In this document: positions 23,878 to 31,774 of the stretch, one piece after another
How the letters are laid out: the number at the start of each line of letters is the position of its first letter
How positions within the stretch are numbered: position 1 is the first letter of the stretch
Origin: an uncultured Faecalibacterium sp.
GTDB taxonomy: Bacteria > Bacillota > Clostridia > Oscillospirales > Ruminococcaceae
Assembly (NCBI GenBank): GCA_934512105.1
Contig: CAKSWQ010000023.1
Coordinates: 1-36,346, forward strand
Direction: 5' to 3'
DNA length: 36,346 bases
Notes under the pieces: generated by a model
Seen by the model: only the letters and a program-made list of their open reading frames with translations
Database searches by the model: none
Told to the model about the DNA's origin: nothing
Made by a program: the position numbers and the translations under genes

Positions 23878-24357
23878 ATGAAAGATAACAAAGACGTAGA
23901 TAGTTTAAGCCATACCACGTGGAGATGTCAATACCATGTGGTGTTTGCACCGAAATATCGGAGAATGGTAATTTACGGTCAGATCAAAAAGGATATAGGT
24001 CAGATACTGCGCCAGTTGTGCGAACAAAAAGGTATTGAAATCATTGAAGCGGAGGCCTGCCCTGACCATATCCATATGCTGATAAGTTTTCCACCGAAGT
24101 ACAGCATTTCCTACGTCATGGGATATCTCAAAGGAAAGAGCAGTCTTATGATTTTCGACAGACATGCAAATCTGAAGTACAAGTACGGCAATCGGCATTT
24201 CTGGGCCAGGGGATACTTCGTGGATACGGTAGGAAAAAACAAAAAGAAAATCCAAGAGTACATTAAAAATCAACTGCAACAGGACCAGATTGCCGATCAG
24301 TTGAGCCTTAAGGAGTTCGTGGACCCGTTTACGGGTAGCAAGGAAACTAAGGCGTAA
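23878..24357 (+). CDS. tnpA: IS200-type Y1 transposase TnpA
   Basis: 159 residues, close to the usual 150. The metal-binding HUH motif is in CPDHIHMLISFPPK, and the catalytic Tyr is probably the one in the helix KKKIQEYIKNQ near the C terminus. YHVVFAPKYRRMV and FWARGYFVDTVG are family hallmarks. It cuts and rejoins single-stranded DNA at the element's hairpin ends. The reading frame is intact, so the copy may be active. GGGAGG lies about 12 bases before the ATG inside a stem. Confidence 0.93.
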   Translation: MKDNKDVDSLSHTTWRCQYHVVFAPKYRRMVIYGQIKKDIGQILRQLCEQKGIEIIEAEACPDHIHMLISFPPKYSISYVMGYLKGKSSLMIFDRHANLKYKYGNRHFWARGYFVDTVGKNKKKIQEYIKNQLQQDQIADQLSLKEFVDPFTGSKETKA

Positions 24358-24536
24358 ATAAAAGGGCCCCTTGAGGGGCCTGCCACGAGACAGGAATGCA
24401 GTTGGCAGACCCATTCGTGGCCCCTTAAGGGGCTTTGCTAGTATTATGCCCTTCTAGGGCTTACTCAAGCCACCGGCTCAGCCGGTGGTTTTGACTAGCA
24501 GTCTTTATGCAGAATGGGCACAGACAGAGGGAGAAG

Positions 24537-24791
24537 TCATGCGTCCTTGCACAGCTTGGTCAGCTCTTCGATGGCGGCATCCTCGTCCGGGCCATCGGCG
24601 GCGATGGTCACGGTCTCGCCGCACTTCACGGCCAGCCCCATCACGGCGAAGATCTTCTTCATATCGGCAACTTTGCCGTTCTTGGTCATGGTTACCTTGC
24701 TTTCAAAGCCCTTGGCGGCCTTGCTCAGGATGCCGGCGGGACGGGCGTGCAGACCTTCTTTGTCCTGAATGGTGATGTCGATGCTCTTCAT
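24537..24791 (-). CDS. ptsH: HPr-family phosphocarrier with Lys at position 46
   Basis: 84 residues, the standard HPr length. The active-site motif GLHARPAG places His15 for phosphorylation by enzyme I. The regulatory region, usually KSIMGVM with Ser46, reads KKIFAVM here, so position 46 is Lys and cannot be phosphorylated by HPr kinase. It lies 24 bases after mtlA in the same direction and probably serves that transporter. It should carry phosphate to EIIA but be unable to form the CcpA co-repressor; a second ordinary HPr would then be expected elsewhere. Downstream, the IS200 copy separates it from a terminator. Confidence 0.88.
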   Translation of the reverse strand: MKSIDITIQDKEGLHARPAGILSKAAKGFESKVTMTKNGKVADMKKIFAVMGLAVKCGETVTIAADGPDEDAAIEELTKLCKDA

Positions 24792-24815
24792 AAGAATCTC
24801 TCCTTTTTATAGTTG

Positions 24816-26738
24816 TTATTGCAAGTGCTCCAGCACATAGTTCAGATCGGAAGTGGTCTTGAGCTGTTCCAGCGCATCCTCGTCTTCAAGGATCTCGCAG
24901 ACGTTGCCCAGCAGGTCAAGGTGGTCATTGCCGACACCGGCGATGCCGAACACGAGGTAGGCTTTTTCATCGCCGAAGTCCACGCCCTGCGGATATTGCA
25001 GCAGGACAACGCCGGACTTCTTGACGGTGCCTTTCTTCTGGCTGGTGCCGTGGGGGATGGCTACGCCCATGCCCATGTAGGTGCTTACCAGCTTTTCGCG
25101 CTCCACCATGGCATCTGCGTAGGTCTCGTCCACATAGCCGCGCTTTGCCAGCAGTGCACCGGCGGCACGGATGGCCTCTTCCTTGGAGACGGAGGGCAGA
25201 CCCAGCTGGATGTCCTCGGACTGGATCTTCATCACGGAACCGTTGGCTTTGGAAGCCTCGGTCACGGCAGCGGCCAGAGGGGCTACGGCTGCATTGCGCA
25301 GGTCGGAAACGATCTCTTCATTGGCGGCAGCTTCGGCCTTGGCATCCAGCACCGGGGTGGTGGAGGTCAGGGCGTTGTACAACGCATCCAGATGCGGGTC
25401 GGCAAGGAAGTTGTCCAGCGTGATGAGCTGTGCCTGCGGGGCACACTTGGCAGCGCGGTCGGCCAGAACGCGCTGGCAGACCACCACGTCCGCGTCGGCG
25501 GGGATGGTATCCACGCTGGTGTTGGTCACGGTCAGGTCGGGGCGTTCGGCCTTGATGCGGTTGTGGAACTTGGTAGCACCCATGGCGCTGGAGCCCATAC
25601 CGGCATCGCAGGCAAAGACGATCTTGCGGATCTGGCCCACATTTACGGCAGTAGGCTCGGGGATCTCTCCCTTGGCCTGCGCCTTCATCTCTTTCATTTC
25701 GTTCTGGGCATCGGTCAGGCTCTTGGCGTGGCCGGAGGTGGCTTTCAGGATGACCGAGGAAAGGACAAAGGAAACGGCACCGGCAATGACGACGCCCAGC
25801 AGAACGGTGAGGATGGAATCCCGGGGAGCCATTGCCATGTAGGCGATGATAGAACCGGGAGAAGCGGGGCCGGACAGGCCTGCACCGGTCATGGAGTAGA
25901 ACAGGATGGCGCAGAAGTTGCCCACGATGGGGGCGATGATGATCACGGGATTCATCAGGATGTAGGGGAAGTAGATCTCGTGGATGCCGCCCAGCAGGTG
26001 GATGATGACAGCACCGGGAGCGGACTGGCGGGTGGTGTCGTCCTTGCAGAAGAAGCAGTAGGCCAGCAGGATGCCGAGGCCCGGGCCGGGGTTGGCTTCC
26101 AGCATATACATGATGGAGCGGCCGGTCTCAGCGGCCTGACTTGCACCGATGGGGCTGAAGATGCCGTGGTTGATGGCGTTGTTCAGGAACAGCACCTTGG
26201 CGGGCTCAATAAAGATGGACACCAGCGGCAGCAGGCTGTGTGCTACCAGGAAGTCCACACCGGCGGTCAGCACAGTGAGGATGGCGGTCATGAACGGGCC
26301 GATAACGTAGTAACCGAGGATGGCCAGCAGCATACCCAGAATGCCGATGGAGAAGTTGTTGACCAGCATCTCGAAACCGGCGGGGATACGGCCTTCCACC
26401 TTCTTGTCGAACTGCTTGATGACCCAGCCTGCCAGCGGGCCCATGACCATGGCACCCATCAGCATGGTGTAGTCCGAGCCGCAGATGCAGCCCACTACGG
26501 CGATGGCGGCGATGACGCGGCCGCGGTCGCCTGCGATCATTTTGCCGCCCTGCCCTGCAATGAGGATGGGCAGCAGGTAGGTCAGCATCGGGGAGACCAT
26601 GCTGGCCAGCTTTTCGTTGGGGAACCAGCCCGCTTCAATGAACAGAGCGGTGAGGAAGCCCCACGCGATGAATGCGCCGATGTTCGGCATGACCATGCCG
26701 CTGAGGAACTTGCCAAAGCGGGAAACAGCGTTTTTCAT
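24816..26738 (-). CDS. mtlA: PTS mannitol-type transporter EIICBA
   Basis: 640 residues with the same C-B-A order and nearly the same length as E. coli MtlA (637). EIIC (about 1-345) opens with FLSGMVMPNIGAFIAWG and contains NNAINHGIFSP and the substrate motif GGIHEIYFPY (250-259). EIIB carries phospho-Cys377 in FACDAGMGSSAMGA. EIIA carries His563 in VAIPHGTS. It imports a hexitol, most likely mannitol, and releases mannitol-1-phosphate. AAAGGAG precedes the ATG. It has its own promoter at 26847-26875 next to paired operators shared with the divergent regulator. No mannitol-1-phosphate 5-dehydrogenase (mtlD) is in the window. Confidence 0.93.
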   Translation of the reverse strand: MKNAVSRFGKFLSGMVMPNIGAFIAWGFLTALFIEAGWFPNEKLASMVSPMLTYLLPILIAGQGGKMIAGDRGRVIAAIAVVGCICGSDYTMLMGAMVMGPLAGWVIKQFDKKVEGRIPAGFEMLVNNFSIGILGMLLAILGYYVIGPFMTAILTVLTAGVDFLVAHSLLPLVSIFIEPAKVLFLNNAINHGIFSPIGASQAAETGRSIMYMLEANPGPGLGILLAYCFFCKDDTTRQSAPGAVIIHLLGGIHEIYFPYILMNPVIIIAPIVGNFCAILFYSMTGAGLSGPASPGSIIAYMAMAPRDSILTVLLGVVIAGAVSFVLSSVILKATSGHAKSLTDAQNEMKEMKAQAKGEIPEPTAVNVGQIRKIVFACDAGMGSSAMGATKFHNRIKAERPDLTVTNTSVDTIPADADVVVCQRVLADRAAKCAPQAQLITLDNFLADPHLDALYNALTSTTPVLDAKAEAAANEEIVSDLRNAAVAPLAAAVTEASKANGSVMKIQSEDIQLGLPSVSKEEAIRAAGALLAKRGYVDETYADAMVEREKLVSTYMGMGVAIPHGTSQKKGTVKKSGVVLLQYPQGVDFGDEKAYLVFGIAGVGNDHLDLLGNVCEILEDEDALEQLKTTSDLNYVLEHLQ

Positions 26739-26846
26739 TTGTAGCTCTCCTTTTTCACTTGAAAGGCAGGCGGTGCAGCTCCTGTGGCATGGGAGCTGCG
26801 GCCTGCAGATGGTTGTTCGGAGAAGCTTTCGTTTCGTTCTGGCACT

Positions 26847-26875
26847 ATTCTAGCCGATACTGCGCCGGATTTCAA
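26847..26875 (-). promoter_or_regulatory. Promoter of mtlA
   Basis: On the minus strand, TTGAAA (26875-26870), 17-bp spacer, TAGAAT (26852-26847). A GGTGACA half-site starts 2 bp upstream of the -35, which suits an activator. Confidence 0.7.
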
Positions 26876-26876
26876 T

Positions 26877-27035
26877 GGTGACAAGCGGTGGGGCTGTCAC
26901 CGGAGGATGGTGACACCGGTGGGTTGATACGGCAACATTTCCAAGGGATGCGCGGGCGATTTGTGCATATTTGCTGATGCTCCGGGATACAAGACGGGAG
27001 TGCGGAAGCTTTTGTCACCGGGCAATGGTGACAAA
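26877..27035. promoter_or_regulatory. Paired TGTCACC-N7-GGTGACA operators between mtlA and mtlR
   Basis: The palindrome occurs twice with the same 7-bp spacer: 26895-26915 and 27013-27033, the second extended to TTTGTCACC...GGTGACAAA (27011-27035). An extra GGTGACA half-site is at 26877-26883. The region between the genes holds no other gene. The sites probably bind MtlR. Confidence 0.7.
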
Positions 27036-27065
27036 AAACACACAACTTCTTTTCTGCGCCGGGGG

Positions 27066-27095
27066 CTGGCAGACGATGTGTCACTATGTTACAAT
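27066..27095 (+). promoter_or_regulatory. Candidate promoter of mtlR
   Basis: TACAAT (27090-27095) with a partial -35 CTGGCA (27066-27071) at 18 bp. If this is correct, translation must start downstream of about 27102. Confidence 0.4.
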
Positions 27096-29208
27096 AGAAA
27101 CAACGGGTAACTTTCGGGAAAAGGAGAGGATCAACATAGGCGCGGCGCATCTTGAGGAACTGTCGGCAAATGCACGGAAGCTGATCGAGCAGCTGCTCAG
27201 CCTTCCGCAGGGCTGGGTGACGGCGGCAGCACTGGCTGAAAGCATCGGGGTCAGCCGCCGCACCGTGCTGCGGGAGCTGCCCGCCGTGGAGCAGTGGATG
27301 CAGGCCGCCGGGGCACATTTTGTGCGCAACCCCGGCAAGGGTCTGCTGCTGGATGAAGCGCCGGAGCGGCGGGACGCACTGCGCACCCGGCTGAACAGCG
27401 GCGACAAGAAAGAACTTTCCCGCGCAGAGCGGCGGCAGCAGCTTTTGACAAGGCTGCTCAGCGAGCAGGAGCCCTGCAAAACAGCGGCACTTGCACGGGA
27501 GCTTGGCGTTTCGGAAAGCACGCTGTCTGCGGACTTGGATGAGCTTGAGACAAAGCTGCACCCCTACCGGGTGGAGATGTTCCGCCGCCCCGGCGTGGGG
27601 GTCTGGCTGCAGGGGGATGCTTCTTCTTACCGGAGGGTCGTGTCTGCCCTGCTGCGCAGCAGCCTGCCGGAAAAGGAACTGGCAGAGGTGCTCTGCGGAC
27701 GGATGCCGGAAAACACTATTTTCTCGACCCTGCTGGATACAAAAACGGCCGAAAAGGTCTGGGAGGTCTTGCAGCAGTTTGAGCAGGAAGAGCAGCTCCA
27801 TCTGCCGGATGCAGGCTTTCTGGCGCTGGCCATCCACTGCACCCTGACCATTCAGCAGCTGCGGCAGGGCGGCGACAAAGGCAGTGCGCCCCGAGGGCTG
27901 CGCCCGGCGGGCAGCCATGCTGCCCGGCTGGTGGCAGCGCTGAACCGAACCTTCGGACTGACCCTGCCGCCCGAGGAGGCGCAGTATCTGGAATTGTATC
28001 TCGCCGCTTATCTGGGCGCGGAGGATCCTTGGGGCAGCGCACAGGAGATGGAGCTGCGGAATCTGGAAGCCGCCCTCATCCGGGAAATGGAAAAGGCGCT
28101 GCACACAGACCTTTCCGGGTACACCTCCCTGCGGGATGACCTGTACTGCCACCTGCGCCCCATGCTGCTGCGGGTGGAGCAGAATATCCGCACCGAAAAC
28201 CCACAGCTGAACACCATCCGCACCGCCTATCCCGGCCTGTGGAAAGCCACCCGCGCCGCCTGTGATGCGGTGCAGCAGCAATTTGTTCTGCCGGTCATCT
28301 CGGACGATGAAGCAGCCTACCTTGCCATGCATTTTGGTGCGGTGCTGGAGCAGAACGCCGTGTTCCGGCTGCGGCTGCGAGTGGTAGTAGCCTGCCCGCT
28401 GGGCATGGGTTCCAGCCGCTTTCTGGCTTCCCGGCTGGGAAACGAGTTCCCCTCTTTGCAGGTGGAAGGCTGCTGCTCGGTGCGGGAGCTGAACGCCGCC
28501 GACCTGCGTCGGAGAAGGATCGATTTTATCATCTCCACCGTGCCGCTGGAACTGGACTACCCGGCGGTGTGCATCAGCCCTTCCCTGCTGGAACCGGATC
28601 GTGCCGTGCTGAAGGACGCCATCACACGGTACAGCCAGAACAGCCAAGAACCGGAACCGGCGGTGCAGCCTGTGCAGGATACAGAGCGTGCAGGCTCCAA
28701 GCTGCGGTATTATGCACGCCTGACCCGCTCCATGACCGGGCTGCTGGAACAGCTGACCATCCAGCCTGTCAAGGCGCCCGGCAGCCGCGCCGCCCTTATC
28801 CATGCGGCGGCGCAGCTGTTCTGCCCGCAGGAGGCGGACGCCCGGCTGGTGGAGCAGCAGCTCCGCCGCCGTGAATCGCTGGGCGATACCTACATCAAAC
28901 CCCTGTATGCCCTGCTGCTCCATTGCAGGACAAGTGCGGTAAAGGACTGCCGCTTGGGCTATCTGCAAGCGCAGCCGCCGGTCTATGAGCCGGGACGCAT
29001 CGTGCTGGGGGCGCTGGTGCTGCTGGCCCCGGAGGATGGAAACGGCATCCCGGTGGAGGTCATGCAGAATGTCAGCGGCCAGCTGATCGAAACGCCCCGG
29101 CTGATGGAAGCGCTGCGCACCGGCCAGCAGCAGGAGGCGGCAGATCTGCTGGAACAGGGCTTTGACCGTGCCTTTTTTGCGGACTGCAAACCGCCGCACA
29201 CAAAATGA
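27076..29208 (+). CDS. mtlR: MtlR-type PRD-containing transcriptional activator
   Basis: Up to 710 residues from ATG 27076. The best ribosome binding site, AAGGAGAGG at 27121-27129, points instead at an ATA codon at 27136 (690 residues). N-terminal winged helices (WVTAAALAESIGVSRRTVLREL; LARELGVSESTLSADLDELE) are followed by two PRD domains (about 215-410), an EIIB-like domain with VVACPLGMGSS, and an EIIA-like domain with YALLLHCRTSAV. In Gram-positive MtlR proteins, PTS phosphorylation of these domains sets activity according to mannitol supply. It is divergent from mtlA across paired operators, which supports control of mtlA-ptsH. A terminator follows. Confidence 0.85.
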   Translation: MCHYVTIETTGNFREKERINIGAAHLEELSANARKLIEQLLSLPQGWVTAAALAESIGVSRRTVLRELPAVEQWMQAAGAHFVRNPGKGLLLDEAPERRDALRTRLNSGDKKELSRAERRQQLLTRLLSEQEPCKTAALARELGVSESTLSADLDELETKLHPYRVEMFRRPGVGVWLQGDASSYRRVVSALLRSSLPEKELAEVLCGRMPENTIFSTLLDTKTAEKVWEVLQQFEQEEQLHLPDAGFLALAIHCTLTIQQLRQGGDKGSAPRGLRPAGSHAARLVAALNRTFGLTLPPEEAQYLELYLAAYLGAEDPWGSAQEMELRNLEAALIREMEKALHTDLSGYTSLRDDLYCHLRPMLLRVEQNIRTENPQLNTIRTAYPGLWKATRAACDAVQQQFVLPVISDDEAAYLAMHFGAVLEQNAVFRLRLRVVVACPLGMGSSRFLASRLGNEFPSLQVEGCCSVRELNAADLRRRRIDFIISTVPLELDYPAVCISPSLLEPDRAVLKDAITRYSQNSQEPEPAVQPVQDTERAGSKLRYYARLTRSMTGLLEQLTIQPVKAPGSRAALIHAAAQLFCPQEADARLVEQQLRRRESLGDTYIKPLYALLLHCRTSAVKDCRLGYLQAQPPVYEPGRIVLGALVLLAPEDGNGIPVEVMQNVSGQLIETPRLMEALRTGQQQEAADLLEQGFDRAFFADCKPPHTK

Positions 29209-29220
29209 ACCGAAAAACGC

Positions 29221-29262
29221 ACTCCCGGCTTTTGCCTTTTTGGGCAGAGCCGGGAGTTTTTT
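29221..29262 (+). terminator. Terminator of mtlR
   Basis: ACTCCCGGCT / AGCCGGGAGT (29221-29230 / 29248-29257) followed by TTTTTT. Confidence 0.88.
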
Positions 29263-29357
29263 GTTGCTATAACAAGATACCTATTAGAGAACTTTTGGAC
29301 TGAAAATCATGTATCCCAGAAAGTTGGCGAAAACCACCAAAAACATCCTTTGTAATT

Positions 29358-29401
29358 TGTTGAAACAACAGCTTGACAGGGGCGAAAACTGTTGGTATTA
29401 T
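29358..29401 (+). promoter_or_regulatory. Promoter and operator-like repeat of the fruK operon
   Basis: Perfect TTGACA (29373-29378), 17 bp, TATTAT (29396-29401, running into TATAAT at 29399-29404). TGTTG-AAA-CAACA (29358-29370) abuts the -35, and related AACTGTTGG and TTTCAACAG sequences recur downstream. They are candidate sites for the DeoR protein encoded in the operon. Confidence 0.65.
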
Positions 29402-29470
29402 AATGCCAGAGCTTTCGTTTCAACAGTTTCGAGTTTCATAACAACAATCATGAAGGAGGCTGTTGTTCCC

Positions 29471-30400
29471 ATGATCTACACCGTAACATTGAATCCGGCG
29501 CTGGACAAGACCGTTGAGATCCCGAACCTTGCGCTGGACACCGTAAACCGGATCACCAAGATGCGTACCGATCCCGGTGGCAAGGGCATCAACGTCAGCA
29601 AGGTGATCGCAAAGCTGGGCGGGACCAGCAAGGCCATCGGCATTCTGGCCGGTAACAGCGGCAGAGCCATTCAGGACGCACTGGACAGTGAAGGGCTTGC
29701 CCACAACTTCCGTTTCGTGCCCGGCGAGACCCGCACGAACCTGAAGATCATCGACCCGGAAAACCACACCAACACCGACATCAACGAGCCGGGCATCGAG
29801 GTAGACGCCCCGGAGCTGACCGCTCTGCTGTACGACCTGCTGAAGGAACTGAAGCGGGGAGATATCGTGGTGCTGGCGGGCAGCCTGCCCAAGGGTGCCC
29901 CGAAAGACACCTACTACACATGGGTGGAATCCTGCAAAAAGGCCGGGGCAAAGGTCTTTCTGGATGCAGACGGCGAGCTGCTGGCAGAGGGGCTGAAGGC
30001 CGCCCCCTATCTGGTCAAGCCCAACAACGACGAGCTTTCCCGCATGGTGGGACGGGAACTGAAAACGCTGGATGAACTGGCCGATGCCGGTCAGGCGCTC
30101 ATCCGCAGGGGCATCGAGCGCGTTGTGGTGTCCATGGGCGGGCGCGGTGCGCTGTACCTCCACAAGGACAGCGTCATCTACGCCCCGGCACTGAAGGTCA
30201 AGGTAGGCAGCACGGTGGGTGCCGGCGACAGCGTAGTCGCCGCCCTCGCCTACGCCGAGGCGGAAGGGCTCAGCGAAGAAAACACCGTTCGCCTGTCCAT
30301 CGCCACGGGAGCCGCCAATGTGATGTGCAGCGGCACACAGGCCGCAGAGCGCAGCCAGATCGAAGAACTGCTGCCGCTGGTCACCTTCCAGCATCTGTAA
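29471..30400 (+). CDS. fruK: 1-phosphofructokinase (PfkB family)
   Basis: 309 residues from ATG 29471 (MIYTVTLNPALDKTVEI), the standard FruK/LacC N terminus. The in-frame ATG 29450 is also possible; AAGGAGG (29452-29458) is a little far from 29471. PfkB signature 1 is in PGGKGINVSKVIAKLGG, AGSLPKG follows, and signature 2 is STVGAGDSV with the catalytic Asp. The enzyme phosphorylates fructose-1-phosphate to fructose-1,6-bisphosphate; tagatose-6-phosphate kinase is the main alternative. It is the first gene of an operon with the SorE-like dehydrogenase, a DeoR regulator and nagB. No fructose EII is nearby. Confidence 0.87.
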   Translation: MIYTVTLNPALDKTVEIPNLALDTVNRITKMRTDPGGKGINVSKVIAKLGGTSKAIGILAGNSGRAIQDALDSEGLAHNFRFVPGETRTNLKIIDPENHTNTDINEPGIEVDAPELTALLYDLLKELKRGDIVVLAGSLPKGAPKDTYYTWVESCKKAGAKVFLDADGELLAEGLKAAPYLVKPNNDELSRMVGRELKTLDELADAGQALIRRGIERVVVSMGGRGALYLHKDSVIYAPALKVKVGSTVGAGDSVVAALAYAEAEGLSEENTVRLSIATGAANVMCSGTQAAERSQIEELLPLVTFQHL

Positions 30401-30406
30401 AACTTC

Positions 30407-30434
30407 TTGAAAACACAACCGTAACTGTTATAAT
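30407..30434 (+). promoter_or_regulatory. Internal promoter before the SorE-like gene
   Basis: TTGAAA (30407-30412), 16 bp, TATAAT (30429-30434). AAGGAGAG follows, 9 bases before the ATG. It may be a secondary start within the operon. Confidence 0.45.
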
Positions 30435-30451
30435 AAAAGGAGAGTTTCATT

Positions 30452-31726
30452 ATGAAAGTCAAAGCTGTTCGTCTGCACGCCGCCAACGATCTGCGTCTGG
30501 ATACCTTTGAACTGCCGGAGATCAAGGACGATGAGATCCTTGTCAAGGTCGTTTCCGACAGCATCTGCATGTCTACTTACAAGTGCGCCATCCTTGGCAC
30601 CGGCCACAAGCGTGTGCACCCGGATGTGGCCGAGCACCCCGCCATCATGGGTCACGAGTTCGCCGGTGATATCGTCAAGGTGGGCAAGGCGCATCAGGAC
30701 AAGTTCAAGCCCGGCATGAAGTTCACCCTGCAGCCCGCCCTGAACTACAAGGGCACCATGTGGAGCCCCGGCTACTCCTACGAGTTCTTCGGCGGCGATG
30801 CCACCTACTGCATCATCCCTGCCGAGGTCATGGAGCTGGGCTGCCTGCTGGAGTACAAGGGCCGCGCCTACTACGAGGCTTCTCTGGCCGAGCCCATGAG
30901 CTGCTCCATCGGTGCGTTCAACGCCGCTTACCACACCAAGATGGGCGTGTACCATCACGATATGGGCATCAAGAAGGGCGGCAAGCTGGCCATTCTGGCC
31001 GGTGCCGGCCCCATGGGTCTGGGTGCTCTGACCTACGCACTGCACCGTGATGTGCGCCCCGGTATGGTGGTGGTCACCGATATCAACGAGGATCGTCTGG
31101 CCCGTGCGGAGTCCCTGTTCCCCCCGAAGGAGGTCAAGGAGAAGGACGGCATCGACCTGTACTTCGTCAACACCGCCAACATGGCAGACCCTGCTGCCGA
31201 GCTGCGGGAGCTGACCGGCGGCACCGGCTTTGATGATGTGTTCTGCTACGCCCCCATCGCGCCGGTGGTGGAGCTGTCCAGCGCTGTGCTGGGCCGTGAC
31301 GGCTGCCTGAACTTCTTTGCAGGCCCCACCGACAAGCAGTTCAGCGCCAAGATGAACTTCTACGATGTGCACTACAATTCTACCCATGTCATGGGCACCA
31401 CCGGCGGCAATACCGCCGATATGATCGAGTCGCTGGAGCTGACCGCCGCCAAGCGCATCGACCCGGCTGTGATGGTCACCCACATCGGCGGTCTGGACGC
31501 CGCTGCCGAGACCACCCTGAACCTGCCCAAGATCCCCGGCGGCAAAAAGCTGATCTACACCCACCTGACCATGCCCCTTACCGCCCTGACCGATCTGCGT
31601 GCCAAGGGCGAGCAGGACAACGACCCCCGCTATACCGCACTGGCTGACATCGTGGATGCCCACAACGGCCTGTGGTGCCCGGAAGCAGAGGAATATCTGC
31701 TGGCAAACTTCAACCCGGAGGACTAA
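30452..31726 (+). CDS. Zinc-type sugar-phosphate dehydrogenase, SorE-like
   Basis: 424 residues of the medium-chain dehydrogenase family. The N terminus KAVRLHAANDLRLDTFELPEIKDDEILVKVVSDSIC and the blocks HPAIMGHEFAGDIVKVGK and AEPMSCSIGAFNAAYH match L-sorbose-1-phosphate reductase (SorE). AILAGAGPMGLGAL is the NAD(P)-binding glycine motif, and DGCLNFFAGPTDKQFSAKMNFYDVHY closes the pattern. SorE reduces the C2 keto group of L-sorbose-1-phosphate to glucitol-6-phosphate. Here there is no sorbose PTS; the gene follows fruK, and mtlA lies across mtlR. The substrate could be another 1-phosphoketose/hexitol-phosphate pair, such as fructose-1-phosphate and mannitol-1-phosphate. That pairing is my inference. 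Confidence 0.83.
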   Translation: MKVKAVRLHAANDLRLDTFELPEIKDDEILVKVVSDSICMSTYKCAILGTGHKRVHPDVAEHPAIMGHEFAGDIVKVGKAHQDKFKPGMKFTLQPALNYKGTMWSPGYSYEFFGGDATYCIIPAEVMELGCLLEYKGRAYYEASLAEPMSCSIGAFNAAYHTKMGVYHHDMGIKKGGKLAILAGAGPMGLGALTYALHRDVRPGMVVVTDINEDRLARAESLFPPKEVKEKDGIDLYFVNTANMADPAAELRELTGGTGFDDVFCYAPIAPVVELSSAVLGRDGCLNFFAGPTDKQFSAKMNFYDVHYNSTHVMGTTGGNTADMIESLELTAAKRIDPAVMVTHIGGLDAAAETTLNLPKIPGGKKLIYTHLTMPLTALTDLRAKGEQDNDPRYTALADIVDAHNGLWCPEAEEYLLANFNPED

Positions 31727-31774
31727 GCGGAGCGTGCCATGGGACAGGACAAACGCAGACAGGAGGAATCCCCC

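Larger units (their letters stand above)
23759..24488 (+). mobile_element. IS200-type insertion sequence (IS200/IS605 family)
   Basis: A single Y1-transposase gene lies between two near-identical subterminal hairpins: CCACCAGC-TCC-GCTGGTGG (23759-23777) and CCACCGGC-TCA-GCCGGTGG (24470-24488). There are no terminal inverted repeats or target duplication, as expected for single-strand transposition. There is no tnpB gene. More stems crowd the right end (for example GGCCCCTTAAGGGGC, GCCCTTCTAGGGC), possibly including a transcript terminator. The exact cleavage sites, a little outside the hairpins, cannot be fixed from this copy alone. Confidence 0.85.

Noticed and set aside
24813..26744. 643-codon plus-strand frame opposite mtlA
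   Set aside because: Antisense artefact of the mtlA gene, with no domain or start signal.
26872..29199. 775-codon minus-strand frame opposite mtlR
   Set aside because: Antisense artefact; the plus strand carries HTH, PRD, EIIB-like and EIIA-like motifs.
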